Source: Bacteroidota bacterium
GTDB taxonomy: Bacteria > Bacteroidota > Bacteroidia > NS11-12g > UBA955
Reading direction: 5' to 3'
Assembly (NCBI GenBank): GCA_025354385.1
Contig: JANXMZ010000075.1
Span: 1-40,062 of the forward strand
Length of the DNA stretch: 40,062 nt
In this document: piece by piece, positions 8,835 through 18,126 of the stretch
How the letters are laid out: each line of letters opens with the position of its first letter
Position numbering within the stretch: position 1 is the first letter of the stretch
Made by a program: the position numbers and the translations under genes
The notes under the pieces: generated by a model
The model's database searches: none
What the model saw: the letters and a program-made list of their open reading frames with translations, nothing else
What the model was told of the DNA's origin: nothing

Positions 8835-9556
8835 AAAATAAAACTAAACTAAGTGTTAATATCAATAAATTAGCCACCATTCGCAATGCACGTGGAGGAA
8901 ATAATCCAGATATTTTAAGCTTTGCAAAGAAAATAGAAAGCTATGGAGCGCATGGAATTACGGTACATCCGCGACCAGATGAAAGGCATATTCGATACGA
9001 TGATGTATACGCATTGAAAGACCTTGTAACCACCGAATTTAATATTGAAGGTTACCCAACGGACGATTTTATTAAAATGGTTTTAAATGTAAAACCGCAT
9101 CAAGTAACACTTGTGCCAGATGCACCCGAAGCACTTACAAGTAATAATGGCTGGGATACCATTGGGCATCAACAATATTTAACAGAAATTATTTCTGAGT
9201 TTAGAAGAAACAACATTAGGGTGAGTATTTTTTTAAACCCTGATATTAAATATTTAGAATCGGCAAAAGCAACGGGTGCAGATAGAATTGAATTGTATAC
9301 AGAATATTATGCTACGCGTTTTGCCAGCGATAAAAAAATAGCGATTAAGAATTATATTGCTACAGCTTTCGAAGCACAAAAATTAGAGTTGGGTTTGAAT
9401 GCAGGGCATGATTTAGACTTACACAATCTAAAATATTTTGCTCAACATGTTCCAGGTTTATTAGAAGTTAGCATTGGACATGCTTTAATTTGTGATGCCT
9501 TGGAATATGGTATGGCTAACGCGGTAAAAATGTATCTGAATCAATTAGAAGCCTAG
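8822..9556 (+). CDS. pdxJ: pyridoxine 5'-phosphate synthase
   Basis: Condenses 3-amino-2-oxopropyl phosphate (1-amino-acetone-3-phosphate) with 1-deoxy-D-xylulose 5-phosphate in the DXP-dependent vitamin B6 route. Diagnostic PdxJ segments are present in order: KLSVNINKLATIRNARGG, ITVHPRPDERHI, LVPDAPEALTSNNGWD, LNAGHDLDLHNL and EVSIGHALICDALEYGM. Length 244 is typical. The ATG overlaps the end of the preceding barrel gene by 13 nt, so it is translated from the same message. Its TAG stop shares the bases CTAG with the stop of the convergent gene. Confidence 0.97.
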   Translation: MDPLKNKTKLSVNINKLATIRNARGGNNPDILSFAKKIESYGAHGITVHPRPDERHIRYDDVYALKDLVTTEFNIEGYPTDDFIKMVLNVKPHQVTLVPDAPEALTSNNGWDTIGHQQYLTEIISEFRRNNIRVSIFLNPDIKYLESAKATGADRIELYTEYYATRFASDKKIAIKNYIATAFEAQKLELGLNAGHDLDLHNLKYFAQHVPGLLEVSIGHALICDALEYGMANAVKMYLNQLEA

Positions 9557-10347
9557 AATCCTGATTTCAATTGATCACCCGAAGTTATAAAACGCACAGG
9601 AAAATTTCTTTGAATATTAATAACCTCGAACCGTTGTTTATTTTTGGTTTGTAAATTAACACTTTCGGATAACAGTATAATGCCTCTTGAATATGTGACA
9701 GGTTCGTAATACAAAGCGTACAATAAATCTTTTCGCAATTTTTTCAAAAAGGCATCATCATTTTTAGTGACCCAAATGGTATGAATGTTTAGCCCATTTT
9801 CCCAAATATATTCATCGCATAAATAGCCTTGTAAGGTCTGGGTGCGGCCTGTAGCTGTGTAATAACGAGCTTGGTTTTCTATCACTTCTTTAAATTTGCT
9901 AACGGTGCCTTTGCAATTTTTCCGATTGGTATATTGGAAAGTTTTACTAGTATCTTTAAAATCAATTTTAAATTCTAAGCTGTCTTTTAATTCTGCAATT
10001 CTTAAATAGGAGAATATATGACCAGCTTGCCGATAGGATTCAAATAACGCAGCAAAGTAAGAACTGTCATCAAGGTAAAAATCGTAAACAGTGATGGCCG
10101 TAATTTTGTTGCTACTATCCATATAACTAAAGGTAGCATGCACCTGTGAACTGAAATTATAGTAAGCCAAAGGATGCGCAATAGTGATGTGCTTATCGGC
10201 TAATTTTGAACAAGGTGGGGGCAGTTTTCTGTGAATTATTTTTGAAGAATCTATCTTCAATTTCTTTGTGTTTTTTTGTGCCGATAAGGTAGATTCAAAG
10301 CTGAATAAAGCGAATATTAAAATGAGTATTGATACAATTTTCGTCAT
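9553..10347 (-). CDS. secreted protein of unknown function
   Basis: A signal peptide (MTKIVSILILIFALFSF, cleaved near LSAQ) starts a 264-residue exported protein. The mature part is Lys/Tyr/Phe-rich with a probable mixed alpha/beta fold; the segment YTATGRTQTLQGYLCDEYIW recalls secreted Bacteroidota proteins with a GYxCxxY motif (DUF4412-like), but this is a weak resemblance. It is the last gene of a tight minus-strand operon, 3 nt after the VF530-type gene. Confidence 0.7.
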   Translation of the reverse strand: MTKIVSILILIFALFSFESTLSAQKNTKKLKIDSSKIIHRKLPPPCSKLADKHITIAHPLAYYNFSSQVHATFSYMDSSNKITAITVYDFYLDDSSYFAALFESYRQAGHIFSYLRIAELKDSLEFKIDFKDTSKTFQYTNRKNCKGTVSKFKEVIENQARYYTATGRTQTLQGYLCDEYIWENGLNIHTIWVTKNDDAFLKKLRKDLLYALYYEPVTYSRGIILLSESVNLQTKNKQRFEVINIQRNFPVRFITSGDQLKSGF

Positions 10348-10350
10348 CGT

Positions 10351-10608
10351 TTATTTGGTTTTAGGTTGAATGAGCGTTTCGTCAATACCATCCTTGGCAA
10401 TGTGCGCAAAAAGGGCTTCTACCTTAAGACGGGCCCAGGGCGTTTTGCGTAAAAATTTCAAACTCGATTTGATACTTGGGTCGCTTTTAAAACAATTGAT
10501 GGGAATGTGATAACTCATCTGTTCCCAGCCGTAAGTAGCGTGTAAATAATTCAACATCATTTCGAGGGTAATACCATGAAGGGGGTTGTTTTTTTGTGAT
10601 TCTGTCAT
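10351..10608 (-). CDS. VF530 family (DUF2132) small DNA-binding-like protein
   Basis: The 85-residue protein carries [25 protein letters not shown] and [18 protein letters not shown], which match the VF530 family closely. That family is small, cytoplasmic and described as resembling DNA-binding proteins; no role is firmly known. It sits between an ABC permease and a secreted protein with 3-nt gaps on both sides, so its expression is tied to theirs. Start is ATG. Confidence 0.92.
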   Translation of the reverse strand: MTESQKNNPLHGITLEMMLNYLHATYGWEQMSYHIPINCFKSDPSIKSSLKFLRKTPWARLKVEALFAHIAKDGIDETLIQPKTK

Positions 10609-10611
10609 GTA

Positions 10612-11673
10612 TTATTTGATGTTAATATCCAATGCATCGCGCAAAGCTATACCAATAAAATTAAAAGCCATTACCAATACCATAATGGCAATGCCTGGAA
10701 TAATGGCTAAATAAGCGCTATCAAACATTATGTAGGCATAATATTCTTTAATCATCATGCCCCAACTTGGGGTTGGTGGGGCAACACCTAGGCCAAGAAA
10801 ACTTAAGCCCGACTCGAGTAAAATGGCCGAACCAAAATTGGCAACCGCCAAAACAATTAAAGAACTTTTTAAATTGGGTAAAATATGTCTGAACATTATT
10901 CTCCAAGACCCATATCCTAAGACTTTCGCTGCCTGTATGTATTCCTTTTCACGAATGCTAAATACTTGGCCGCGCACTACACGGGCTACTTCTACCCAAC
11001 TGCTTAATCCAATGGCAATAAAAATTTGCCAGAAACCTTTGCCCAATGCAAAACTAATAGCCACTACCAATAACATGGTAGGTAGGCTCCAAATAACATT
11101 CATGATCCATGAAATAATATAATCGGCAATACCTCTGAAATAACCTGCCATTAAACCTAGGAGGGTGCCAATGAGCAAAGATAAAATAACGGACACAATG
11201 CCAACAGAAAGTGATATGCGTGTGCCAATGAACAACCTGCTCAGCAAATCGCGGCCAAGTCCATCGGTACCTAACCAAAAGGTGCAGTTTTTTATTTTGT
11301 AATTTTTGTTCTCTGCTGTAAGTACTACTTTTTCGTACAAGTGCTCATCCATATGGCCATTGTATAAATCTAATATGGCGGTGTCTTTTATAAGCTTGTA
11401 ATTTTTGATGGCAATGCTATTAGTGCCTTGGGGACTGCCATTAATAAAACTAAAGAAGGAATTTGATTGTGTGCCAGTTTCAAAAAATTGAATGGTTTCA
11501 CCTGGTTTTAATAAAGCGATAGGTAAATTAATGGCGTTGGCATTGCTTGTTTTATCGGGGGTAATGGAATAGCCCAAAATACTGATGATGACAAACAGCG
11601 CAATGATAACTACCCCTGTAAGGCCTAGCGGATGCTTAATGATTTTGCGAAATACAGGTGATTTTTTAAACAA
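10612..11673 (-). CDS. ABC transporter permease, Dpp/OppC type
   Basis: Inner-membrane permease of a peptide/nickel-type ABC importer. TM1 lies at about residues 16-33. A periplasmic insert of roughly 100 residues follows, then LGTDGLGRDLLSRLFIGTRISL, which is typical of OppC/DppC, and five further TM segments. The EAA loop EYIQAAKVLGYGSWRIMFRHILPN contacts the ATPase. The partner permease, binding protein and ATPases are not in this window, so the gene is isolated from its usual operon. It has its own promoter and leads a three-gene operon with VF530 and a secreted protein. Confidence 0.93.
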   Translation of the reverse strand: MFKKSPVFRKIIKHPLGLTGVVIIALFVIISILGYSITPDKTSNANAINLPIALLKPGETIQFFETGTQSNSFFSFINGSPQGTNSIAIKNYKLIKDTAILDLYNGHMDEHLYEKVVLTAENKNYKIKNCTFWLGTDGLGRDLLSRLFIGTRISLSVGIVSVILSLLIGTLLGLMAGYFRGIADYIISWIMNVIWSLPTMLLVVAISFALGKGFWQIFIAIGLSSWVEVARVVRGQVFSIREKEYIQAAKVLGYGSWRIMFRHILPNLKSSLIVLAVANFGSAILLESGLSFLGLGVAPPTPSWGMMIKEYYAYIMFDSAYLAIIPGIAIMVLVMAFNFIGIALRDALDINIK

Positions 11674-11695
11674 GTGAATGTATGTGTTGCATGGG

Positions 11696-11726
11696 CGAAA
11701 GTACTGATAGCAAATGTTATTACAAA
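11696..11726 (-). promoter_or_regulatory. promoter of the permease operon
   Basis: Minus strand TTTG (11723-11726), 19-nt spacer, TACTTTCG (11696-11703), one base from TAnnTTTG. It leaves about 22 nt before the ATG. Confidence 0.55.
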
Positions 11727-12055
11727 ATTAAACACAATTGAAATGCATGTTTAACCGAATAAAATGAATAGTTGTTGAACTATTTAAGTTTGTAAAATTG
11801 GTTTATAATCTTAACAGATAACTTATCAGAAAACTTATAGAACTAAAGGTATACTCATTCTAAATAAAAAATCAAAAAATTAGTTGGGATAAGTTATGGT
11901 TATAAGAAAATACGGTCTATCAAAAGTCTCCATTTTTTGTTTGTCGTTATTATTGGTCGTAGTATGACATTTTAATGGAAGGAGCTTTGCGATGGCCTCC
12001 CGATATAGTTAAGGTACTAAAGGGTCACTATGCGATAGGGGCAACTTTTCTCCTA
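11727..12055. other. 329-nt intergenic stretch, no gene recognised
   Basis: The stretch lies between the permease promoter and the end of the polysaccharide operon. The half next to the permease is AT-rich and featureless. The half from about 11960 is richer in G+C and contains a 31-codon plus-strand frame (11975-12070, beginning MEGALRWPPD) and two similar pieces, TTGCGATGG and ATGCGATAGG. No terminator hairpin with a T run was found for the upstream operon. It may be a gene relic or an RNA; neither is shown. Confidence 0.4.
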
Positions 12056-13516
12056 TTATTCAGTGATTGAATCTGAACTGGATGGATAGTATTTCAAAGC
12101 AACCAAAATAGCCATGAAACCCCAAAGCGGTGCGGCTATTTTATCGAAGTCGCTGTAATTATTAATGAAGGCATGTACATAGTAGGTAATAAGGCCAAGT
12201 AAAACCGCCGTGGCCAAACTGCGTTGCCAAGGCCATCTTTTTTCATCGTAAATAATATTTAAACCCAAGGTTACCGATAATAGAAATACCGCCAGCCAAC
12301 TGAGTAAACCGGGTAAACCCATTTCGGAAAGGGCATTAAAATACTCGCTGTGTGTATTGCCCAAATCCCCACTGTTGGTGCTTATCAGGGTTAAATCTTC
12401 GGGCCTTTGAAATGGAGCATATTTAAAAGTATAGGTGCCAGGGCCAAAACCTGTAATGGGTTTTTCTTTGAACATTAAGAGGGCGCAATGCCAGCGATTC
12501 ACTCGCTCGAGATTGGATGGGTCTGTAGTGATATTGGAGATTGATTGTGCATGCGATTCTAAATCATCTGCACTTCCTTGCTTATTGCTCTCTAGGCTGT
12601 ATAATAATTGATCTTGTTTGATAAAGCCAACAATGGCAGCCAATGCTAAAACCACCATCATGCTGCTGAATTTTACTTTTAGTTTAATAATGAAATAAAA
12701 AAACATGGCGACTATTAAACTGAGCCAGGATGCGCGGGTATATGAAAAAATAATACCGATTATTAAAACCAATGAGATAAGTGCAAATACATAACGCTGA
12801 AAAACATTCAAATTGAACCAATTGCCACGTGCTGCAAACATGATAGCTGGCGGAACAAAAAAGGAAATATAGGCGGAATAGATGGTATGGTCTTCGAAAA
12901 AAGGTTGCATAATGCTATAGCCCCATCCTCTTGAAAATCCTTCCTTAGCATGTTTCAAAACCGTTATGCTTACAATAATAAAGGTGCCATATATCATGTA
13001 AGTAAGAAACCTTCGCATGTAGGTTGGGCTTTCGAAAATCTTTAGTAGAAAAAAGAAAAAAGTCATGAGAAACCAAGTACGGGCTATGAAATATTTGAAG
13101 GATACAAAAAAAATTGTGCTGGTGCATACTGTCACCATCATCCAGCCTAGGTTTATTAAAATGGCCAAGACCAAGGGCATTTTTAAAAGCTTTAAATTAA
13201 ACTCACCTTTAATAAATAATTGATATGTATAGAAAATAAAAAGCAACCATATCATGGGCTCTGTCGGAAGAGAGAGTCCTAATCCACCGCCAACATCTTT
13301 TACAAAAATAGAAAGTGGCACAGCAAAACAAATGAGCAGAACAAAGAAAGTGGGTTTATAAATGCAAAGAAAAACAAGCCCTATGAGAAAGGGCGCTAAG
13401 GCAATTAAGTAAAACTCATAGTAAATAGCCACCAAAATAATGGCCAGCAAAGGCAGTGCTAATTTAAGAAGCAATAACTTCTCGTTTGTATTTAATATGA
13501 ATCTGTTTGAAGACAA
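12056..13516 (-). CDS. O-antigen ligase / polymerase (Wzy/WaaL-like) membrane protein
   Basis: About a dozen TM segments and the family motif HSEYFNALSEMGLPGLLSW near the C terminus identify the O-antigen ligase family (Wzy_C). A large periplasmic loop precedes it, including NRWHCALLMFKEKPITGFGPGTY. Such proteins polymerise or transfer surface polysaccharide at the outer face of the inner membrane. Whether this one is Wzy or WaaL cannot be told. TTG start, one base after the stop of the Wzz-like gene, so translation is probably coupled. Confidence 0.88.
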   Translation of the reverse strand: MSSNRFILNTNEKLLLLKLALPLLAIILVAIYYEFYLIALAPFLIGLVFLCIYKPTFFVLLICFAVPLSIFVKDVGGGLGLSLPTEPMIWLLFIFYTYQLFIKGEFNLKLLKMPLVLAILINLGWMMVTVCTSTIFFVSFKYFIARTWFLMTFFFFLLKIFESPTYMRRFLTYMIYGTFIIVSITVLKHAKEGFSRGWGYSIMQPFFEDHTIYSAYISFFVPPAIMFAARGNWFNLNVFQRYVFALISLVLIIGIIFSYTRASWLSLIVAMFFYFIIKLKVKFSSMMVVLALAAIVGFIKQDQLLYSLESNKQGSADDLESHAQSISNITTDPSNLERVNRWHCALLMFKEKPITGFGPGTYTFKYAPFQRPEDLTLISTNSGDLGNTHSEYFNALSEMGLPGLLSWLAVFLLSVTLGLNIIYDEKRWPWQRSLATAVLLGLITYYVHAFINNYSDFDKIAAPLWGFMAILVALKYYPSSSDSITE

Positions 13517-13517
13517 T

Positions 13518-14543
13518 TTATTTTTTCACTCCCTTGATCTTTTCATAAATGGCGAAGAAAATAGACGCTGCTGCAAGAGAAGCAATAAGGGCTATTAGCA
13601 TAATGAGTTTGCGGACAGGATAGGCCCTTTGCTCAGGCGCACTGGCATCGCTCACTGTAAATTTATTATTTAAAGTTTCCTTCACATCTATTTCTGCTTT
13701 CTCGTATTTCTGCAATAAATCAGAGAGTTTTTCGAGTTCCAGTTTGAGGGTTTCATTCAGCGATGTAAACTCACCACCAAATTGCACCAATTTTTTTTGT
13801 TCCTCAATCAAATCATTTACTTTGCCCATGTCGCCTCTAGAACGGGCTTTATATATTTCTTCGGCAACAGCTCGTGATTGTTCTTCGTAATTGGTAACGC
13901 CATCTTCGCCAATTTTGCGCATTTTTAATTTGATGTCATTTACCTCGTTTTGCTTGGCATCTAAAGCGCGTTTCATAATAGCCAAAGCCGGCACTGCTAC
14001 TTCCTGTTGAATTTCATTTTTAATAGTATCGTATAAATTGGCTGCACCGTTGGCAATATTGGCTGCTATTTGTGGATCTTCGTCCATAACATCAATACGA
14101 ATTGATAAGTAACGCGTGCGGCTATAACTTATGTTATTATCGATTTTGTTTTGAAGCTCTGTGTATTTTAAACTGCTTTTTTCATCAATTTTATAATGCT
14201 TCATTAAATTAAAATTACGAATTAACCTTTCTGTTAATTTAGAGGATTGCAAAATCTGTAAAGCCTTCTCTGCTTCTGCTTCTTCCCCAAATTCCAAAGG
14301 GTCTTTTTGTCTTTGGTTTAAACTGGTAAGCAAAGCATTACTAATGGAGTTATTGGTGGTAGGATAAAAAATAACCGAAGCTTTGTATTTGGGTGTAATT
14401 AAAAAGGTAAGCAAAAAAGACAAAACCAATGCAGCAACTCCTATGATCATTAATTGACGTCTCCAGCGACCGAACAACGCAATCACATCGTTAAAGGTAA
14501 TTAATCCATTTTTTGAGCCCTGTTCTTCAAATTGATTTTGCAT
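13518..14543 (-). CDS. Wzz-type polysaccharide chain-length determinant
   Basis: The architecture is that of a class 1 polysaccharide co-polymerase: TM near residues 33-53, a long periplasmic alpha-helical section with coiled-coil heptads (about 170-295), and a second TM near 312-332. The N-terminal segment FLITPKYKASVIFYP is typical of the Wzz domain. No cytoplasmic tyrosine kinase domain is attached. It regulates chain length with the polymerase encoded by the next gene. ATG start with a TATTTTTG box 23 nt upstream. Confidence 0.88.
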   Translation of the reverse strand: MQNQFEEQGSKNGLITFNDVIALFGRWRRQLMIIGVAALVLSFLLTFLITPKYKASVIFYPTTNNSISNALLTSLNQRQKDPLEFGEEAEAEKALQILQSSKLTERLIRNFNLMKHYKIDEKSSLKYTELQNKIDNNISYSRTRYLSIRIDVMDEDPQIAANIANGAANLYDTIKNEIQQEVAVPALAIMKRALDAKQNEVNDIKLKMRKIGEDGVTNYEEQSRAVAEEIYKARSRGDMGKVNDLIEEQKKLVQFGGEFTSLNETLKLELEKLSDLLQKYEKAEIDVKETLNNKFTVSDASAPEQRAYPVRKLIMLIALIASLAAASIFFAIYEKIKGVKK

Positions 14544-14566
14544 GCTGTTGTTATAAAATAAGTGTG

Positions 14567-14574
14567 CAAAAATA
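14567..14574 (-). promoter_or_regulatory. internal -7 box upstream of the Wzz-like gene
   Basis: Minus strand TATTTTTG, exact TAnnTTTG, in the 74-nt gap after the flippase gene. The nearest TTG is 24 nt upstream, slightly beyond the usual spacing. Confidence 0.45.
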
Positions 14575-14617
14575 GTAAAATTGGGGTATGAATGGTTGCA
14601 ACGATTAAAAATTCAAA

Positions 14618-16060
14618 TTATTGCCTGTTACTATTCAGTATTTTCAACATGTTTTTAATGTCAAAAATCTGTAATGCCAAGGTTAAAACCAAGGTGCCCG
14701 TGGCAAATAAACCCAATGAAAACCATAAATTATGTAGGCCTTTAACTAAGAAAAATAAGCCAAAAAGGCAAACAATGAGCAAAGCAAACTGTCCAATCGT
14801 TTTTACATTAATTTTAAATTTAAAAAGATAGAAACAACGCACCGTGCACAAGCCTGCAAAAATGGTTTGGGTGATAAGAGAGCTAAATGAAGCGCCATAA
14901 GACTGATACTTAGGAATAAGGATGGAGTTTAATCCTATATTTACAGTAAGCGCAATAACAGCAAATATGTTCATGGATTTAATATCACCTTTTGCCGTAA
15001 GCAATGTTCCAAAAGTATATATTAAGCACATGGGAACGAAGCAAAACATAATGTTGCTAAATACATTGCCAGAAAGTATGAGTTCTTCGATATCATTGAA
15101 ATGATAAAGGGCGTACATGATTTTTTCGCCATAAAACTGGGCTCCAAGAGCCACAGGTATGGAGACTACCATGAGCAACTTAACGGAGAGTTCTGTGAGT
15201 GGTTTAATGTCATTATTTTCGGCAATTAGCCGCGAAAACATTGGTAATAGTAAACCAGAGAAAAGCATGGCAAACATGCAAGCAGCATCTAATAATCGGA
15301 AACTTTGGGCATAAATACTAGAATGGAATATGGCCTGATTTTTAGGCAATATCCAATCCATCATCATTACATCTGCTCTGGTATAAAAACCCATTAACGC
15401 GAATAGCAAGGCATAAGGAATGCTCTTTTTTAATACGGCTAATAAATTTAGACCGCCTTGGTAGGCGGTGGATTGAATTTTTTGATAGTAGTTTAAATTA
15501 AGCACAGCAGCAATTAATAAGGTAACTACTGAGCCTGCCAATTGACCGATGGCAAAATACCAGATGTCTATTTTTTTGAGGTAAAAAAAGATGATGCAAA
15601 AAATAATAGCAAAAGATTTATCGCTGATGGATAACAAACTATCTATGGTGAATTTTTGTAGACCACTTATATTGCTTCTTAAATACAGGATAAAGGAGGT
15701 GATTATTTGATTAAGTCCTATGATAAATAAAAGATTGGTATTCATTTCACGTTGAATGCCAATGAGCATAATAATGGCAAAATAGGCAAGACTCAAGGTG
15801 AATTTTGCGAGTAAAATTGATTTGAAATTATCCCTGAAGAATAAGGCATTACCTGCTACTTTGGTATTGTTGTAATTCTGAATACCAAGGTCTAGCACAA
15901 TATTAAGGAGCAAGGTCAAATTCAATATTATAAAATACTCTCCGTAGGCCGAACCGAGGGAGTTTTGCGCCAACCTATCTATTATTAATAGCCAAACAGG
16001 CTTAATAATTAAATTAAGTCCTTGCAGGATAATTAAATTTTTGACGAATACCTTTCTCAA
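14618..16060 (-). CDS. polysaccharide flippase (Wzx / MOP superfamily)
   Basis: A 480-residue protein with about 14 predicted TM segments in the arrangement of MOP-superfamily oligosaccharide flippases. Features include an N-terminal LGSAYGEYFIILNLTLLLNI and a central region with MMMDWILPKNQA. It would move lipid-linked oligosaccharide across the inner membrane for the Wzz and O-antigen polymerase encoded next. The TTG start gives RKVFVKNLIILQ; no earlier start is evident. The gene is 78 nt from the lipoprotein gene upstream, so it may have its own promoter. Confidence 0.88.
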   Translation of the reverse strand: MRKVFVKNLIILQGLNLIIKPVWLLIIDRLAQNSLGSAYGEYFIILNLTLLLNIVLDLGIQNYNNTKVAGNALFFRDNFKSILLAKFTLSLAYFAIIMLIGIQREMNTNLLFIIGLNQIITSFILYLRSNISGLQKFTIDSLLSISDKSFAIIFCIIFFYLKKIDIWYFAIGQLAGSVVTLLIAAVLNLNYYQKIQSTAYQGGLNLLAVLKKSIPYALLFALMGFYTRADVMMMDWILPKNQAIFHSSIYAQSFRLLDAACMFAMLFSGLLLPMFSRLIAENNDIKPLTELSVKLLMVVSIPVALGAQFYGEKIMYALYHFNDIEELILSGNVFSNIMFCFVPMCLIYTFGTLLTAKGDIKSMNIFAVIALTVNIGLNSILIPKYQSYGASFSSLITQTIFAGLCTVRCFYLFKFKINVKTIGQFALLIVCLFGLFFLVKGLHNLWFSLGLFATGTLVLTLALQIFDIKNMLKILNSNRQ

Positions 16061-16138
16061 AATAGTTGCTGCAAATTAAAGGGAACTATACTTAAACAAA
16101 CGAGTAATTGACTTAAAAAGTTTAATAACAATTAAAAT

Positions 16139-16609
16139 TTACGGTTTAATTGTTATTTCTAAAGTTGGCGCACTGCCACTGTTCAGCAATTGTCCTTTGT
16201 GTGTTGCAGTAACGTTATAAGGATTTTGTTGATCATAACCACATCTTTTATTGCCCACATGTTTTGATTTGGCTTGGTATCCAAAATCTTTTAAAGAATC
16301 TTTAAAGCCAGTGGTAATACTTTTAATAATGATTTTACGGCAATTTAAATTGCTAATATAGATGGGTCTGATGCTGTCATTTGGATCATAATCCGAATTG
16401 TAATAATCCTTGGTAGTATAGTCTGTGTATTGAAATGAATCTATGTTGGTATAATAAGTAACTTGAAAAACAGTATCGTTAGGCGTAAAACCTTTTTTAT
16501 GGAAATCCAAATTTAATTGAATGAGCCATGTTGCGTAATAGGGTCGGTATATTTTGCCGCAACAGCCTGAAATTCCTACACAAATTATGATAATCAATAA
16601 TTTTTTCAT
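16139..16609 (-). CDS. small lipoprotein of unknown function
   Basis: Signal peptide with lipobox ISGC and Cys16, immediately followed by a second Cys17 (CCGK). The 140-residue mature part is rich in Tyr, Asp and Asn and contains two further cysteines (NCRK, RCGY), which could pair. No family recognised. Its ATG overlaps the TGA stop of kmo as ATGA, so the two are translationally coupled, although no functional link to tryptophan metabolism is evident. Confidence 0.75.
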   Translation of the reverse strand: MKKLLIIIICVGISGCCGKIYRPYYATWLIQLNLDFHKKGFTPNDTVFQVTYYTNIDSFQYTDYTTKDYYNSDYDPNDSIRPIYISNLNCRKIIIKSITTGFKDSLKDFGYQAKSKHVGNKRCGYDQQNPYNVTATHKGQLLNSGSAPTLEITIKP

Positions 16610-17937
16610 TTAAATTTTTGAAATAGGGGTTCTATCAGTGCTTTGTTGTCGAGTTGTTCATCCAAACCATTTTCAATAATATATTGGATAAGATTTTCAT
16701 TTTTACCGCCTTGAGCCTGGGCGTAGCTGTACGGAGTTGTATTAAAAGTTACCAATTCGTATTGAGATTTAAAATGCTCTGGATATAAATCGCAAAGATC
16801 GTGTTCAATGTGTTTGAATTTCATAAACTCGTGGCGGCCAACAAGGTCGCGCATTTCCACAAAATTTTTACAAGCCAAATCAGCAATGGCATTGGCATTT
16901 ATTATACGCGCCTTTTGATATTCATCTAAAATGATATCCCAATTTGGATAATGTTGTTCGATTAAATCATCGAGGTCTTTCACATCTTCGAAACTGCAAT
17001 TCATGCCTTGACCGTAAAAAGGAATGATAGCATGTGCGGCATCGCCAACCAATGCAAATCGGTTAATAACCCATGGATTACAACGAACAGTTACTAAATT
17101 ACCGATAGGATTTTCCATAAAATCTTTCACCAAATCTGGCATCATAGGAACCGCATCGGCAAAATAAGTATTGAAAAAGTTCAACACACTAGCTTCATCT
17201 TTTAAGTTCGCAAAACTATTAGTGCCCTCATAACCTAGGAATAGGGTGCATGTAAAACTGCCTTCAGGATTTGGCAATGCTATCATCATAAACTCGCCAC
17301 GTGGCCATATATGAAGGGCATTTTTTTCCATTTGAAAACTGCCATCTTTACCAGGAGCAATTTCTAATTCTTTGTAACCATAGTTCTCATAAGTTTGGGA
17401 ATAATTAAAGCGATTGGTTTTTTGCATTTCGCTTCTAATAGCCGAGAAAGCACCATCGGTTCCAAACATAACATCGCCCGAAACTTGAACTTCGGTACCA
17501 TCTTCTTTGAGAATGGTAGCCGTATTGTTTTTCAAATTAGCATCTGTGCATTTGCAATTAAAAAACATTTTTACATTGGGATATTCGCCAGCCAATTGAA
17601 TGAGTTTTAAATTCAAACCTGCTCTTGACACCGAGTTGATAAACTGACCCTCTTTACCATAGGGTTGATTGGTTAATTCGCCTGTTCTGCTGTGCATTTG
17701 TCTTCCATTCATAGGTATGGCATCATTCAACACTTGACCCGCCAAGCCCACTTTTTTCAACGCTTCTATGCCTCGGGTAGAGAGCGCTAAGTTGATGGAG
17801 CGACCAGCTTCGGTTTTACCAGTTCGCATATCGTTTCGCCTTTCGTAAAGTTCTACGTCCAAGCCCCTTTTTGCCAAGCAAATTGCCAATAAGGAACCGC
17901 TTAAACCACCACCTATTATTACCGCTTTTTCTTTCAT
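16606..17937 (-). CDS. kmo: kynurenine 3-monooxygenase
   Basis: FAD- and NADPH-dependent hydroxylation of L-kynurenine to 3-hydroxykynurenine in tryptophan breakdown or quinolinate/NAD synthesis. The N-terminal Rossmann motif IIGGGLSGS (residues 7-15), the KMO-typical GRSINLALSTRG, the stretch AIPMNGRQMHS and the second FAD motif VGDAAHAIIPFYGQGMNCSFED are present. At 443 residues it has the usual length, with the C-terminal tail less conserved. No kynureninase, dioxygenase or haaO lies nearby. A consensus -7 box is 11 nt upstream. Confidence 0.95.
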   Translation of the reverse strand: MKEKAVIIGGGLSGSLLAICLAKRGLDVELYERRNDMRTGKTEAGRSINLALSTRGIEALKKVGLAGQVLNDAIPMNGRQMHSRTGELTNQPYGKEGQFINSVSRAGLNLKLIQLAGEYPNVKMFFNCKCTDANLKNNTATILKEDGTEVQVSGDVMFGTDGAFSAIRSEMQKTNRFNYSQTYENYGYKELEIAPGKDGSFQMEKNALHIWPRGEFMMIALPNPEGSFTCTLFLGYEGTNSFANLKDEASVLNFFNTYFADAVPMMPDLVKDFMENPIGNLVTVRCNPWVINRFALVGDAAHAIIPFYGQGMNCSFEDVKDLDDLIEQHYPNWDIILDEYQKARIINANAIADLACKNFVEMRDLVGRHEFMKFKHIEHDLCDLYPEHFKSQYELVTFNTTPYSYAQAQGGKNENLIQYIIENGLDEQLDNKALIEPLFQKFK

Positions 17938-17948
17938 TTTTACTTGCT

Positions 17949-17956
17949 CAAAAGTA
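17949..17956 (-). promoter_or_regulatory. kmo -7 promoter box
   Basis: Minus strand TACTTTTG, exact TAnnTTTG, ending 11 nt before the kmo ATG, which leaves a very short leader. Confidence 0.55.
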
Positions 17957-18126
17957 CAGAAGATTTTCTTGATAGTAAAATGATTTTTATACGAGCAGTA
18001 CTACTTGAAAACCATGTGCAAAGAATAAAAAGAATAGAATAACAGGAAAATGATATCAATTTGTTTCTAAGTAATAAATATGTTTAACTATGGCTGCCTC
18101 CCACTCATTAAATTAAGTTTTCTTTG

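Noticed and set aside
10757..11122. Plus-strand frame opposite the ABC permease
   Set aside because: It lies wholly inside a well-supported gene and shows no protein-like features.
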